DNA of 64,000 bases. It comes from Corbicula japonica. Lineage: Eukaryota > Mollusca > Bivalvia > Venerida > Cyrenidae. A program made the position numbers and the translations under genes. The notes below the pieces were generated by a model. The model was not told where the DNA came from and did no database searches. It worked only from the letters and a program-made list of their open reading frames with translations. The stretch is taken from positions 1,364,001-1,428,000 of the forward strand of contig JAZAYU010000038.1 in the NCBI GenBank assembly GCA_038501625.1, read 5' to 3'. Positions 30,206 to 41,900 of this stretch are shown one piece after another. Within the stretch, counting starts at the first letter, position 1, and each line of letters begins with the position of its first letter.

Positions 30206-30696
30206 ACAGATTTGTACAACAAGTAAAATAAGAGTCACTGTGATCTAAATGATGTTTCCATAAACTTAAACGATGTTCCTTTACCACAAGAAAGGGTAGT
30301 TATACAATTATTGCAATAACTTAAGATGCTGAAATAGCGATATTGAAGCTTCGTAACCACCATGGCATATATTGAGTTAGCAATTAAAGAACTAAATGTA
30401 CTTATTAAAAATTGTTTTCATTCAATCAAATTTTGTTTTTCTATTCCCAGACAAAAAAATCAAGTTAGGATAATATTTGTTGTTCTCAGAATATCAGAAT
30501 ATATGTATTTGTCTTAATATACTAGTCTAGTAATTTATTTTAGTGAAAAACAGCTTTGAAAAACGCGTTGTTTTAAACATTGTTCTAGCACTAAAGCAAA
30601 TAAATGTGTACTTTTCATTTACATTTGCGGTAATTAATTTATTTCGGAAATGTGTCTTTTCTAACTATCCATGTATGCTCATGAATAATGGACTGT
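30206..30696. other. 3' flank of gene 2
   Basis: AT-rich. No strong poly(A) hexamer close to the stop; a clear AATAAA lies only at 30999-31004, beyond the foldback element. Confidence 0.3.
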
Positions 30697-30849
30697 TCTG
30701 GGCTGAAGGTTATAAAGCTGAGATTGAAAACCAGTCTCAAATCTCAAACATCTGATTGGCTGCAATGGCGACTTGTCGCCTTTTCAGCCAATCAGATGCT
30801 TGAGATTTGAGACTGGTTTCCATGCTCAGTTTTATAACCTTGGGCACTG
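30697..30849. mobile_element. Foldback (palindromic) MITE, copy 1
   Basis: Near-perfect inverted repeat. GGTTATAAAGCTGAGATTGA...CATCTGATTGGCT is mirrored by AGCCAATCAGATGCTTGAG...CTCAGTTTTATAACC around a short centre. A sister copy lies at 36185-36338. Confidence 0.85.
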
Positions 30850-31129
30850 ATGATCCAAGGACTACAGTGATGTAACATACGTCTTATTCACGTACATTAT
30901 AAGGTGCATTACTATGTATATGCCCACAAATAGTATGAGTTGTGTTAAGGACATGATTATTAATAATGATCCGGACGGTCATTGTTATTTTGTTTTCAAA
31001 TAAAGCTCATAATGCACTGTCCTTGAAATCAGCACATGTTCTAGCATCTTGTTCAAACTAGTAAGGAATAACAAGTTTTATTGAACATTGGCAACAATGG
31101 AAATATCATAAATGACTCAAAACTCAAAG
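30850..31129. other. Intergenic, no feature beyond a candidate AATAAA at 30999
   Basis: The hexamer at 30999-31004 could end a long gene 2 transcript. Nothing else was recognised. Confidence 0.25.
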
Positions 31130-32230
31130 TGCTTTTGCAGTTACATATGTAGACTGTTGCATTTTATTCGTAGAAAATGAGACAGTTCATTTTGTGCTAC
31201 TTGCATAATGAATAATGTGGTCTGTTCAACGTTACATGTTTCATAGAAAACGTCGTATGCCCGAGGATTGACCTTTTCACTGTTACAATTATAAAACACT
31301 GATAAATATTTAAGTAAGGGAATTATAGTGTAAATGTGTGCAGTATTTTAAATGATGGGGAACGAGAGACATACACGTGATACTCTGAGATCTTTTTTTA
31401 GCATGTATCAGTGAGTTCAATAAATTTTTTTGTAATAAATATGCATGATTTGTAAAACTTTTTTCCGATAAAACCCTTTAAAATTATATTTTATTTCAAC
31501 ATACTCATATATGACTTAAATTCAAATTTTTGGTTCATAACAAAAATCGTTAAAATTTGAAGATGAACAAATGTGTTTATTCTCTTTCGACCTAATATAC
31601 AGTTGCTTTAACGACCTACACTGTTATAATTGCTTAAAACATGTTTTGTTTCTATTTTAATGAATATTTTATAATAATGATGATAATATTGATTAATAAA
31701 CTAAAGAAAATAAAAGATTAAATGAATTTCTTCACGTTATTCTTCACAACCGTCTGTAAACTCAAAAATAAAGGTTACCAACATACACGTAATATATTAC
31801 AGCGCTCTGCGTCCTTCCTGATTAGCTGTTCTACAGTTGATTGTTATGCAGATACCTGTTTCTACGACGATGGTAGGAGTTTAAGGGGAGCTTCTGAAAA
31901 TTTATAGGGAAATCATGTTCGATAACCTAGAAGCTTAATTTGTTCTTTTATTCCTGCTTATTTGACTTCAGGGGCTATGGTCTCATTATTGTCATCGATT
32001 AAACATTTTGCTTAATAATGCATTAAGGTTCTGATATGTTTGAGTGTTTTTTTCAAGCAACTTTCGAGTTGATGGGTGGGTTGGAGCTTATTCACCAAGA
32101 TAACATGGACTTGTCTGTTCATAAGAGAACCTTTTGGAGCAACTGTGAGGTTGGTGCACACTAGAAATTGCCACTGACCATTCAAAAGCGGTTTACTTTT
32201 TCGTGTTTTTGTAATGCCTTTTTTAAATTT
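31130..32230 (+). mobile_element. Composite repeat ending in a Penelope-like 3' fragment, copy C
   Basis: Parallel to 16100-17330. The frame from 31722 gives QRSASFLI and CSTVDCYAD, matching the C-terminal Penelope-like motif seen in copy B (SAGLVINPSTVDHYAYFF). The tail shares GTGAGGTTGGTGCACACTAG with copy B. Confidence 0.5.
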
Positions 32231-34509
32231 AATCATTTTACAAAACCATGCTTTCGATCCACCCTACGTTTTTGCTGAATTGAGAGACTGCCTTCTCTTG
32301 ATGTGACAATTCCTGTTTATTATCCATATTTTCGTCTTTTTTAATCCGAGACCAGAATGAAAAATGGCATAAATTATTTAAATTTTTTGGCTAATAATGT
32401 AAGAGCCATTTCTAAATTAGACTGTTTTTTTATCGCGTGTTCTATAACAGCACCGGTTAAACTTAATATGTTGTTGTTGTTGTTTATATACATGTATTTA
32501 CCTAAGCGCGAAATACGGGATATTTAAAGCAGCGCGAAGTAAACCGATACTTCAGTACTTCTTTATAATCTGTCGGACATAATATATTTTCTAAACCAGG
32601 CATGTTCTGAGTATTAACTCATTTTTGTTATTTAGAGTTCGTTTTCAAAACCGTAATAACCGTAATAAAAGTTATATTTAACTGATTGTACCTTGCGCAG
32701 AATACCATTTGATGTATCAAAATGATAAATGAAATGCTATTTTAATGAGTATCAGGTACTAAATCAAAATAGATTTTCCAGGTCAAACTGGATTTTATAA
32801 TGGCAAAACACTTATCCATTATTTATAGAACCATTTTTATTTATTATTTATATAAAGAAACCCGGTGTTTATGGCGTGCATGTGTTAACGCTGTCGGTAT
32901 AATTTATGAACACTCACAGGCATTGAGCAATCATTTAATATGTCGTTTCAAAGTGCAATTGCAGCTGTTATTGCACTGTCATTGATAAAAAGGAAAATTA
33001 TCCAAATCTCTCTAATGGCAAAACGCAGTTTAATAAAACTTTGCACAAATTAATGTTATTAATATAGAGTTTAAGGTAGTTTTAGTTATAACTATTGTTC
33101 TTTATTGTTCTAACATTTATTAACGTACGTAAATGAACGAGCTGTTGTTGATACCTTTATCAACAACAAGTGAACACCCCTTTTTGAATTTGTGATATTT
33201 GTTTCTATAGTATTTCTGAATTTATATTAATTCCAGATATGCATTTTTCTATTAATCATATTTAAATAGAATTCATTGTTATGTCAACATATAATGACAT
33301 ATAGCTGAGATTCAATGTTGTCAAAGACTGAAACAATTAAAAGACTGGCGCGGTTATATTCAAAAGATTTTATAAACGACACCCAGGCTTGGTGCAATAA
33401 AAACACTTGACTGAATTTTGATGAGTTCAGTTGTTTTGGCCTTGAGGCAATCCTTTCCCACCCACTTTTTCATCCAGTAGTCTGTTTTGCGTTTTAAAAA
33501 TGTATTTCGGCTATATCGTTTACACATCAGAGCTTAACTTGAGTAGACTAATATTTCATATAAGCTAGAAAGTAATATCTGTTACAAGTGGATTCACGAT
33601 TAGATTTGATATTGTAAACTATCCACTGTAAGATGTTAGACATTTACTAAGTCCATATTTCACTGAAAGTCTAATCAAGATACCATTAAACACCTTACGG
33701 CTTTTGTAAAATAAAGTTACTGTTAAAGCAAAGTTCGTTATGCATTTTGTTAGGAACAAAAACCATTTAAAAAGCATGCTCATGGGAAGTAATGGGAATG
33801 CATGATACTTTCCTCGCCGCCTAGCACCGGTTCGAGCCGAGTAAACAGTACAAATTTGATAGATCCTAAGCGTTTCTACATTTTTGCATACGGTGGTGAA
33901 CATCGAAGTTAATTTCAAAGATCAGTAAATCTAAACATAAAAATACCAACAACATGCCAGTTTGCATGATTCATATCAAAACAAAAATAGAGTTGATGCA
34001 TGTGTCATGCAGAATATGTTTCAAATCACGTTTTATAATGTATATGCATGTCAATGCCTCAACCGTAAATTGCAGTCTTCATAATTGTTCTTTATATAAT
34101 TCATTATGTTTGTTAAAACCTCTTGCAAATGTTCACATTTTAATATTTTCCAGAAGAGCACTCTCTTGATTGCAATGGCGGATGAAAAAATAAAATAAAG
34201 TAGATATAATAATCATATCACGATTTCTCCTTGGCCGATTTGTGTATAAGGAAATCGTTAGCACTAATTTATTCACAAATTATTTATGGAAAAACTTTCC
34301 TCTTTTGTTAAAAATGTTTTATACGATCCGAATTTTAAGTAAAACATGTAAGAATTTGGAAATATATCTGAAGCGAGAACCCGTGCGAGTTTTTCTGGAT
34401 ATTTTGGTAAAGAATATCATAATAAAAACGAAGTCGGTATCGAATTGTCTTGGTCAAAACGATCTAACCAAATGCCTGCGAAAAAGTTTCCCTATAAAGA
34501 TCTTACACG
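32231..34509. other. Intergenic AT-rich region
   Basis: No gene or RNA recognised. A degraded short dispersed repeat lies near 32285-32335 and a fragment of the hairpin repeat near 33770-33850. The small open frames here look like chance. Confidence 0.4.
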
Positions 34510-35790
34510 ATCATTTCGTCAGATACTAAGCTGACACATCGATCATTTCACTAGATACTGAGTCGACATACCGATCATTTCGTAAGATACTAAGCCGACA
34601 CATCGATCATTTCACTAGATACTGAGTCGACATACCGATCATTTCGTCAGCTACTGAGCCGAATTACCGATCATTTCGTAAGATACTGAGCCGACACATC
34701 GATCATTTCATCAGATACCTAGCCAACACATTGATCATTTCGCTAGATACTGAGTCGACATACCGATCATTTCGTCAGATACCTAGCCAACACATTGATC
34801 ATTTCGCTATATACTGAGTCGACATACCGATCATTTCGTCAGATACTGAGCCAACACATCGATCATTTCGCTAGATACTGAGTCGACATACCGATCATTT
34901 TGTTAGATACTGAGCCAACACATCGATCATTTCACTAGATACTGAGTCGACATACCGATCATTTCGTCAGATACCTAGCCGACACATTGATCATTTCGTT
35001 AGATACTGAGTCGACATACCGATCATTTCGTCAGCTACTGAGCCAACACATTGATCATTTCGCTAGATACGGAGTCGACATACCGATCATCTCGTCAGCT
35101 ATTGAGCCGTCTTACCGATCATTTCGTTAGATACTGAGTCGACAAAAAAATAATTTCCTCAGATACTGAGTCGGTATATCGATCATTTCGTCAGATACTA
35201 AGCCGATATAACGATTATTTCGTCAGATATTGAGTCGACATTTCTTCAGATACTGAACCGACACATCGATCATTTTGCCAGATACTGAGCCGACACATTG
35301 ATCATTTTGCCAGATACTGAGCCGACACATCGATCATTTCGTCAGATACTGAGCCGACACATCGATCATTTCGTCAGATACTGAGTCGACATACCGATCA
35401 TTTCTTCAGATACTAAGCCGGCACATCGATCATTTCTTCAGATACTGGATCGAAATACCAATCATTTCGTCAGATACTAAGCCGACACATCGATCATTTC
35501 TTCAGATACTGGGTCGACATACCAATCATTTCGTCAGATACTGAGCCGACACATCGATCATTTCGTCAGCTACTGAGCCGATACATCGATCATTTCGCCA
35601 GACACTGAGCCGACATATCGATCATTTGGCCAGATACTGAGCCGACACATTGATCACTTCGCCAGATACCGAGCTTACACATCGATCATTTCTTCAGATA
35701 TTGAGCCGACACATCGATCATTTCGCCAGATACTGAGCCGACACATCGATTATTTCGTCAGATACTGAGCCGATACATCGATCACATCTG
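34510..35790. repeat. 32-bp minisatellite, about 40 copies
   Basis: Unit contains GATCATTTCGTCAGATACTG followed by AGCCGACACATC. Period 32 bases (for example 35341 to 35373). In the left half two variants tend to alternate (ACTGAGTCGACATACC and CTAGCCAACACATT types). In the right half the GCCGACACATC type predominates. It has stops in every frame, so it is not coding. Confidence 0.9.
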
Positions 35791-35961
35791 TTTAAAAATG
35801 TATCAATAACATGTTTTTCAATAAAATAAAGCTGGAATTTTAAAATACATCGCAACCTTCTCTTTAACTTCTTTATCTTTTATATTTAATATTTTCATAT
35901 ATTTTTAACCTTAAGCATGTCACAAAGGATTTACCCTATCAGTGTGAACAATTTAATAATA

Positions 35962-36419
35962 CAGTAAAATCTCCCTAAACCGGATCCTCTATTATCCGGA
36001 ACCTTCCGAAAACATCAAATTTTTTACTGTCCCGATTTATTTCCTCCATATTTTATTGTACCAAAACCCTCCGTATACCTGAACCTTCGAATTCCGGAAA
36101 CCGGCCTTATTTTTTATTTACAATTTGCTCTTTTAAAATCCTCTGAAAATCGGACCTGAGGTAATTACCATCAATGTGATGAACTTAGGGCTGAGGGTTA
36201 TAAAGCTGAGATTAGAAACCAGTCTCAAATCTCAAGCATCTGATTGGCTGAAATGGCGACTGGTCGCCATTTCAGCCAATCAGATGCTTGAGATTTGAGA
36301 CTGGTTTCTATGCTCAGTTTTATAACCTTGGGTACTGGTTGTCTTGTCTAACCGGAATCCTCTCTAAACCGGATTATTTCTTCAGTCAAGAAGGCCACCG
36401 GTTTAGGGAGTTTTTAGTG
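35962..36419. mobile_element. Pogo/Tigger-type MITE with TA target duplication
   Basis: Left terminus CAGTAAAATCTCCCTAAACC and right terminus GGTTTAGGGAGTTTTTAGTG are inverted repeats with few mismatches. TA flanks both ends (35960-35961 and 36420-36421). No transposase inside. About a third of its length is the nested foldback at 36185-36338. Confidence 0.8.
36185..36338. mobile_element. Foldback (palindromic) MITE, copy 2, nested
   Basis: Same family as 30697-30849 with nearly identical arms (CAGTCTCAAATCTCAAGC and its mirror). Inserted inside the pogo-type MITE, so it is younger than that insertion. Confidence 0.85.
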
Positions 36420-36880
36420 TATAAAAAAATTAAAGATAATATTATAGCAGGTTTATTGTCTTAATGTACTCTGTTTAAATGCTACATGTGATAGTGTTTT
36501 TCATCCGCTATTGCTACATGTAAATTTTGTTTTAGTTTTCCAAAAAGGCGCCTCAGTTACAATATTAAGACGGTGATAATATTACAAAAAAACTCGGTCG
36601 CTCGGGTAATTTAAAATTCAACATGATAGATTTATAACTTTATTAAGTGATTAGTTGCGACCCCTGCGTTTAACGGTACAGAAATACCCATATGTTTATT
36701 TCTATTTGAATAGCATTAGTTTTGTTTTCAAGAACACATCACATTAAATTGTTCTGGAAATGGAATTAAACTTAATGAAGGATAAAACAAATACAAACTA
36801 GGTAATTTTAAACAAATGCTTAATGAACGAATTTTTTCCAAATAATTATGTAATCATTCTTCCTATGGGTTAAATACATG

Positions 36881-36955
36881 TATAAATAGCTGGTAAATGT
36901 CACCAAGCAATATAACCAGATATCAAATTTTCAGTAGACGATCCTAGAGACCCAG
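36881..36955 (+). promoter_or_regulatory. Candidate core promoter and non-coding first exon of gene 3
   Basis: TATAAATA at 36881-36888, then about 65 bases to a donor-like CCCAG|GTGTTC at 36955. It is about 2 kb upstream of the gene 3 start codon, which itself is preceded by an acceptor (TTTTCAG, 38903). The link is inferred from splice logic only. Confidence 0.3.
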
Positions 36956-37071
36956 GTGTTCACAAATTTAAATAAAATAAAATTGTTAATTATGTCGGTT
37001 AAGGAATTGAAGTTGTCGGGGTATTTTGTATATTTATGTTTAGCCATTATATCCATTTAAAGTAAAGCGCG

Positions 37072-37079
37072 TATAAATA
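37072..37079 (+). promoter_or_regulatory. Second TATAAATA box
   Basis: Same octamer 191 bases further on, at the left edge of the CpG-rich segment. It could be an alternative promoter or chance in AT-rich DNA. Confidence 0.2.
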
Positions 37080-37094
37080 GAACAAACATCTTTT

Positions 37095-37800
37095 AGCTAC
37101 GGATGTCGATCTTCGTTGATTTTAGCACTAGGGCCGCGCTCTCGAGGGCATACCAAGGCGATCATAGAAAATACAGAACGCTGAATTGCATGCAGCAAGA
37201 TTGCAAAGAGCGCCGCAGCAACCTAATGGCTTCTTCAGAAGACGCGCTGGGATCGCATAGTCCGAGTACGCGCACTGCAAGTATGGACAATTTGACTTAT
37301 TTCGCTTGGCCTTCTGATAAGTGTGAAATGGTGACTCCGTAATGTCGTCATAGTAGCGCACTAACGCCACATGAGGTAAGCGGGCGCGCACAGAGGTCGC
37401 ATTGGGAACGCTGTGGCTGTCAGTTGCAAATTGTACGGCGTTAAATGCGTCGAAACCTTGTTTATACGGCACGTCTACGGTGCTTATGAAGATTGCTATC
37501 TTTTGCGCTTTAACAACTCTGCCAGGGAGATGCCACGGCGATGGCAATTGTTAAGCTCTACAGACGCTTCTACTGCGTCCATCGACGTTTACACGACAAA
37601 GACAAAGAAAATAAAATTTACTTTTGAAAACTGGAAGCGCCGTAGAGTGCAAACTATAGCCAGACTATCGTCAACAAAAACTCATTATGAACGCGACAGA
37701 ACGCATTTTTGGAAATTAATAGCAACGCCCTTGTCGCTGTAAGGACGTCATCACATATCCATCATAACGAAAAATATCAGATTATTCTTGAGATCTCGCG
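37095..37800. other. CpG-rich segment of unknown nature
   Basis: Many CG dinucleotides (GCCGCGCTCTCGAGGG, GGGCGCGCACAG, CTCGCGGCGCTC), unlike the AT-rich surroundings. Open frames on both strands (plus 37103-37342 and 37413-37742; minus 37547-37128) match no family I recognise. It could be a CpG-island-like promoter region or an inserted element. Confidence 0.35.
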
Positions 37801-38928
37801 GCGCTCTGGAAATTAAACAATGCCGTGCTAATGCAGTCCAAACGCAAGGTTTATATGTTATAGTAATTTAAACGCTCAGCTTGTGTTGATTTTGTGGAAA
37901 TAAAAAATATACGTTACAAACGCCATTATTTAACTCCTTGCTGTACGAGCAATACAATACAATGAAAATATTATTAGCACTTTAATTTGAAGTATACTCG
38001 TTTTATAAGGTTTTTCCATGAACTAAATGATCACCCCTCGTATTTATGTTAATTAGGAAACATTTATCTTCTTGCTGTTTTTATGTTAATTTAGGAAACC
38101 CAAACAATATTGTTCATCACTACTCTAACTGAGAATTGAACCCGAGGAGGTGGCTTTGCATGTGAAGCGACGCATCACTACGCATCTGTTTAAAAAGTTC
38201 AGTTATAGCCCAAGTTGCCTTTGAGCTAATTGTCCATTTTCTTTTCAGGGAATAACCGCTCTAGGGAATACAGGGCAATCTTAAAAACTAGAAACAATTT
38301 TAACAAACGTATTCAGCTTGAATGATCTTTTTAAATAAGATTTTTTGTGGTAAGCTTCTTCGAAAAAAAGCTTGGATCTACGTAGTTTTAAACACTTCAC
38401 TGGTAGAAAACTCGGTTAAAGTCAGGATAAACGGACTAAAGAGCTAACGCCGAAAAAGATGAATCAGGTCTATTCCTGATCTAAGACTAAATCATTTTCA
38501 TTTACAATATCTCTGTTTGTTAATAATTATAATGATTGCCACGTTCCTCAGGCTTATCCAAATAATCGTTTCGGGTTTGTCCAGACTAGCTTAATTGGCA
38601 ACTTGTTTGTGACTAGGCGGTGTCACAGAAGAAGTCAACTGCAATCATCTGTTCATTAAATTTTTCTCACTCATATGCATCCAAGGAAGGGTATTTCGGA
38701 TGGTGGTAAGTTAGAGGACCGATAAAAAAATCTGTATCGTACTGAGGAAGTTAAAGGTAACAATGTTAAGTGTTGTTCATTTGAAGCGCCATCTGATGAA
38801 ATATATTGTCAATTATCCTTATACAGCTTTTTATTTCATTTTGTTCAAAATGTCCGCCATTTTTTATAGAATTATGTATTTATTATAACCCTTATATTTT
38901 CAGGTGCGATCAAACCAAAACGCCGAAA
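37801..38928. other. Upstream region of gene 3
   Basis: No gene. A minus-strand B-box-like GGGTTCAATTCTC near 38130-38145 hints at a tRNA-derived remnant (38130-38190, weak). Confidence 0.3.
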
Positions 38929-38986
38929 ATGAAACCAATCAGCTTCTATCTTTCGTTCGCTCTGATATCATTTTCAGGAGCTAGAG
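38929..38986 (+). CDS. Gene 3 exon: signal peptide
   Basis: ATG then KPISFYLSFALISFSGARG, a short basic start and hydrophobic core with probable cleavage near SGA. Acceptor TTTTCAG 25 bases upstream, donor GTAAGA, ending phase 1. A 6.1-kb intron follows. Confidence 0.75.
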
Positions 38987-41900
38987 GTAAGAGCAACGAT
39001 TCACAAAGGTTTACAAACAATCAGAATATATTTACAGTACTGAAAATTATGAAATAGAAAATTTTTCCAATTCCGATCTGGTCCGATTGCACTCCATTTA
39101 TTTTACTCCAGACAATGCGCTCCAAACGATCTTTACGCTCAAACCGGTTCTTCCGATTCCGATCTTTTCGCTCTCGTTTTTCATTGGTTATTACTTATAA
39201 CGCATCTCGCGCTGAATTTACATTTGTTTGCCATTTATCTTATTTGCAGTTAAATGTTTTGTTCAATTTTGTTTAAACACCGTGGTTACTAAGAAAGTAA
39301 AGTGATCATTTTAGATCTGAAATGACATTTTATTAAATTTTACATCAGTTTAATGTATACCTGTACTAAGTTTTTATTACGTTGCAGTTTTGAAATATAA
39401 GCGTAAATGACACCCGATATTATGTACGCTGAAATATTGAAGTTTTGAAAGACTTAATAAGAATTTTCTTTCCGTTTTGCGTAATTTGCTGTAACATAGA
39501 AGTAAAAGAGATTATCGTGGGCTTTAAAACTTGCGAATCGTCGATCATAATAAACTTATTTAAATGTAAAAATCGGATTAATTTCTTTGTTTTTCACCGC
39601 TGAAATCAAAAGGGAAAAGATAGTTTCTCTTTTAGTTTCGGACAGCGTTTATGATTTATATTTCATACTGGACTTAATAATTGTTTACATTGAAATTTGT
39701 TTATTAGCATTAAATACATTTCAGTCGCGAATCTCCTTACTAAATAAAATAATTTATTATACTGCAACGAAATTTGCTTGAACTTTACCCATCGTGATAG
39801 GTGCTGATCGCCTTTGTTACAACCCGGACACATTTCAAATTCCTCCTCATAGTCACTGGAGTCATCATCAAAAAGATCTGTTGTATTGTACTCGCTTTCG
39901 GAAAGATTTTCATCACTTTCATTACTTTCTCGGCTTCTCTTCTTGGACTTTGTTTTCGGTTTCTTTGACTTAGGTTGTTTTTTTCTTTGCTTCCCGTTCT
40001 TGCTTTTTACGCTCTTTTTCTGCTTCTCTTTCAATTCGCTACTTTTCTTTTTCCTCTTTGCGTTGAACTTTTGCGATTTCTTGTTCTTTTTTCTGTCTTT
40101 CTCGTTCTTTTAACATCTCAAGAGATTTAGTACCAAAAATTGCTTTTGGAAGCCTTTCTGCAAAACGGCTTGACTTTGCTTTTAGCTTTATTTCCGGAAT
40201 ACGCAACTCTGAAAACGCCGGAGCAACATAATTGCCAGATACAAATTTAAGAATTTCCTCGTTTCTGGTTGTCTGCTACCAGTTATTCCCGTTTGATCTT
40301 CATTCAGAGTCCTCGACGACACCTGCTATAGGTTGTTTCTCATTTTCTTTATCTTCCTCTACCTGGACGTCATTCTTCTGCTTTTGTTGTAGCATTTTTG
40401 ACGCACCAAGTTTACTGGTGTCTATCCCATCTATCGTTAGCGGAAATAGCCCTGCCTTTCTGAAGCCATGAGCCGCATTTTCAAAGGTGGCTGGCAGCCT
40501 TGTCCCATGTTTGTTTCAACAATGCGGGAAATTCCTTCTTCGAGAGTGCGACGCCATATTCTTAAGCTGCCACTGCGTTTCCATGCCTGCTTCATTGGGC
40601 TAATAACCCAAATGTCCAGAGGGAGCATAATATGAATTGCATTTGCAACAAGGCAGTACAGTATGACACCGTTGCTCTTACAGTATTCTGCTGCTTCCAG
40701 TGACATATGTGTTGAATGTCCATCGACAAAGAGAATAATGGGGAATTCAATGTTTTCAGTTTTTGCAAATTCAACAAGTTTCTCTACGTATGCAACACAT
40801 GTCTGTGTCCATCCTGCCGTTCTTAGTCGTGGCATAAATGGCTTCAGGGAACCCAGATAGTCCAACATCTCTTAACCGCTCCCCTGGAAACAAGATCATG
40901 GGTGGAACAAATTCTCTAACAGCATTACATGCTGTCATTACTGTGATCTGAGCTTTGGTGTTTGTGACCATTTGCTTCCTTTGGGCGCAAGCACTTTGTC
41001 TGGTTTAACGGAGAGAGGGAAGCCAGTTTCGTCACCATTATACACCCTCCTTGGGTTCTTGATTACGCTCTCATAATTTGGAACTTCTTTGTCAAGGTAA
41101 TCAATCAAAGCATCGTACCATGCTTTAATCTTTTCGATTATCACATTAGCCCGTTCCTGTCCCAACCCCTTCGGCTTTCGCATGCATACTTCAGGATTCC
41201 TCTTAGTAAAACTTTCAAACCATCGATAGCCCGGCAAATTGTTTGTGAATTGTGTTTTGCTCCCATCAATATCCAGGACGTGCTTCACTTCTTTCAAAAA
41301 TTCAGCTTTGGTGAGTGGGTATCCAATCTCAGCCATTCACTTTGCATATCTTACAAGCGTTTCCTCTTCTGCAGCTGTTAGGACCGGTTTTCTGCCTACT
41401 GACCCACTCTCTTCGGGTACTCTACCGGCAAGCTTGTCAAGTAAGGTGGTTCTTGATTTGTTAAATGTTAACGCAGCTTTCTTTTTACTCAGAGAGCCCG
41501 ACATCACAGCTGGTAACGCTCTAGCCATCTGTTCTGGGGCATACTTCATGCGTTTTCTGGCGGTGGATTGAGCCGACATAGCCTGAAATCGAAACATATT
41601 ATGTTAACTCTGATTTAAAAATCAAGTAAAATCCAGGTACATGGAAATATATGCCCAAACCGGATGCATTAAGGGTGTCGATAATACATCAATGCACCTA
41701 AATTTGTTGACATAATATCGACACTCATATGTTTAAAGAACGAGGCTGTTTATGCGCAAAATCGCGTAAATATTAGTTCATGTAGGCCGTATTTAGCACA
41801 ATAAACATGACCAAAGTACAACATATTCGCAAATATTCATACGAAATAAATGCACTTACCTTAACGCTCGCGTTTAAAATATGGTGAAAAATTTTCAGTT

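Noticed and set aside
33954..34529. Two short plus-strand frames as genes
   Set aside because: AT-rich chance frames, no splice logic, no family resemblance.
34510..35790. CRISPR-like regular repeat array
   Set aside because: Repeats are contiguous 32-base units with no unique spacers, in an animal genome.
39886..40113. Phe-rich plus-strand frame
   Set aside because: Antisense of the Lys-rich transposase tail.
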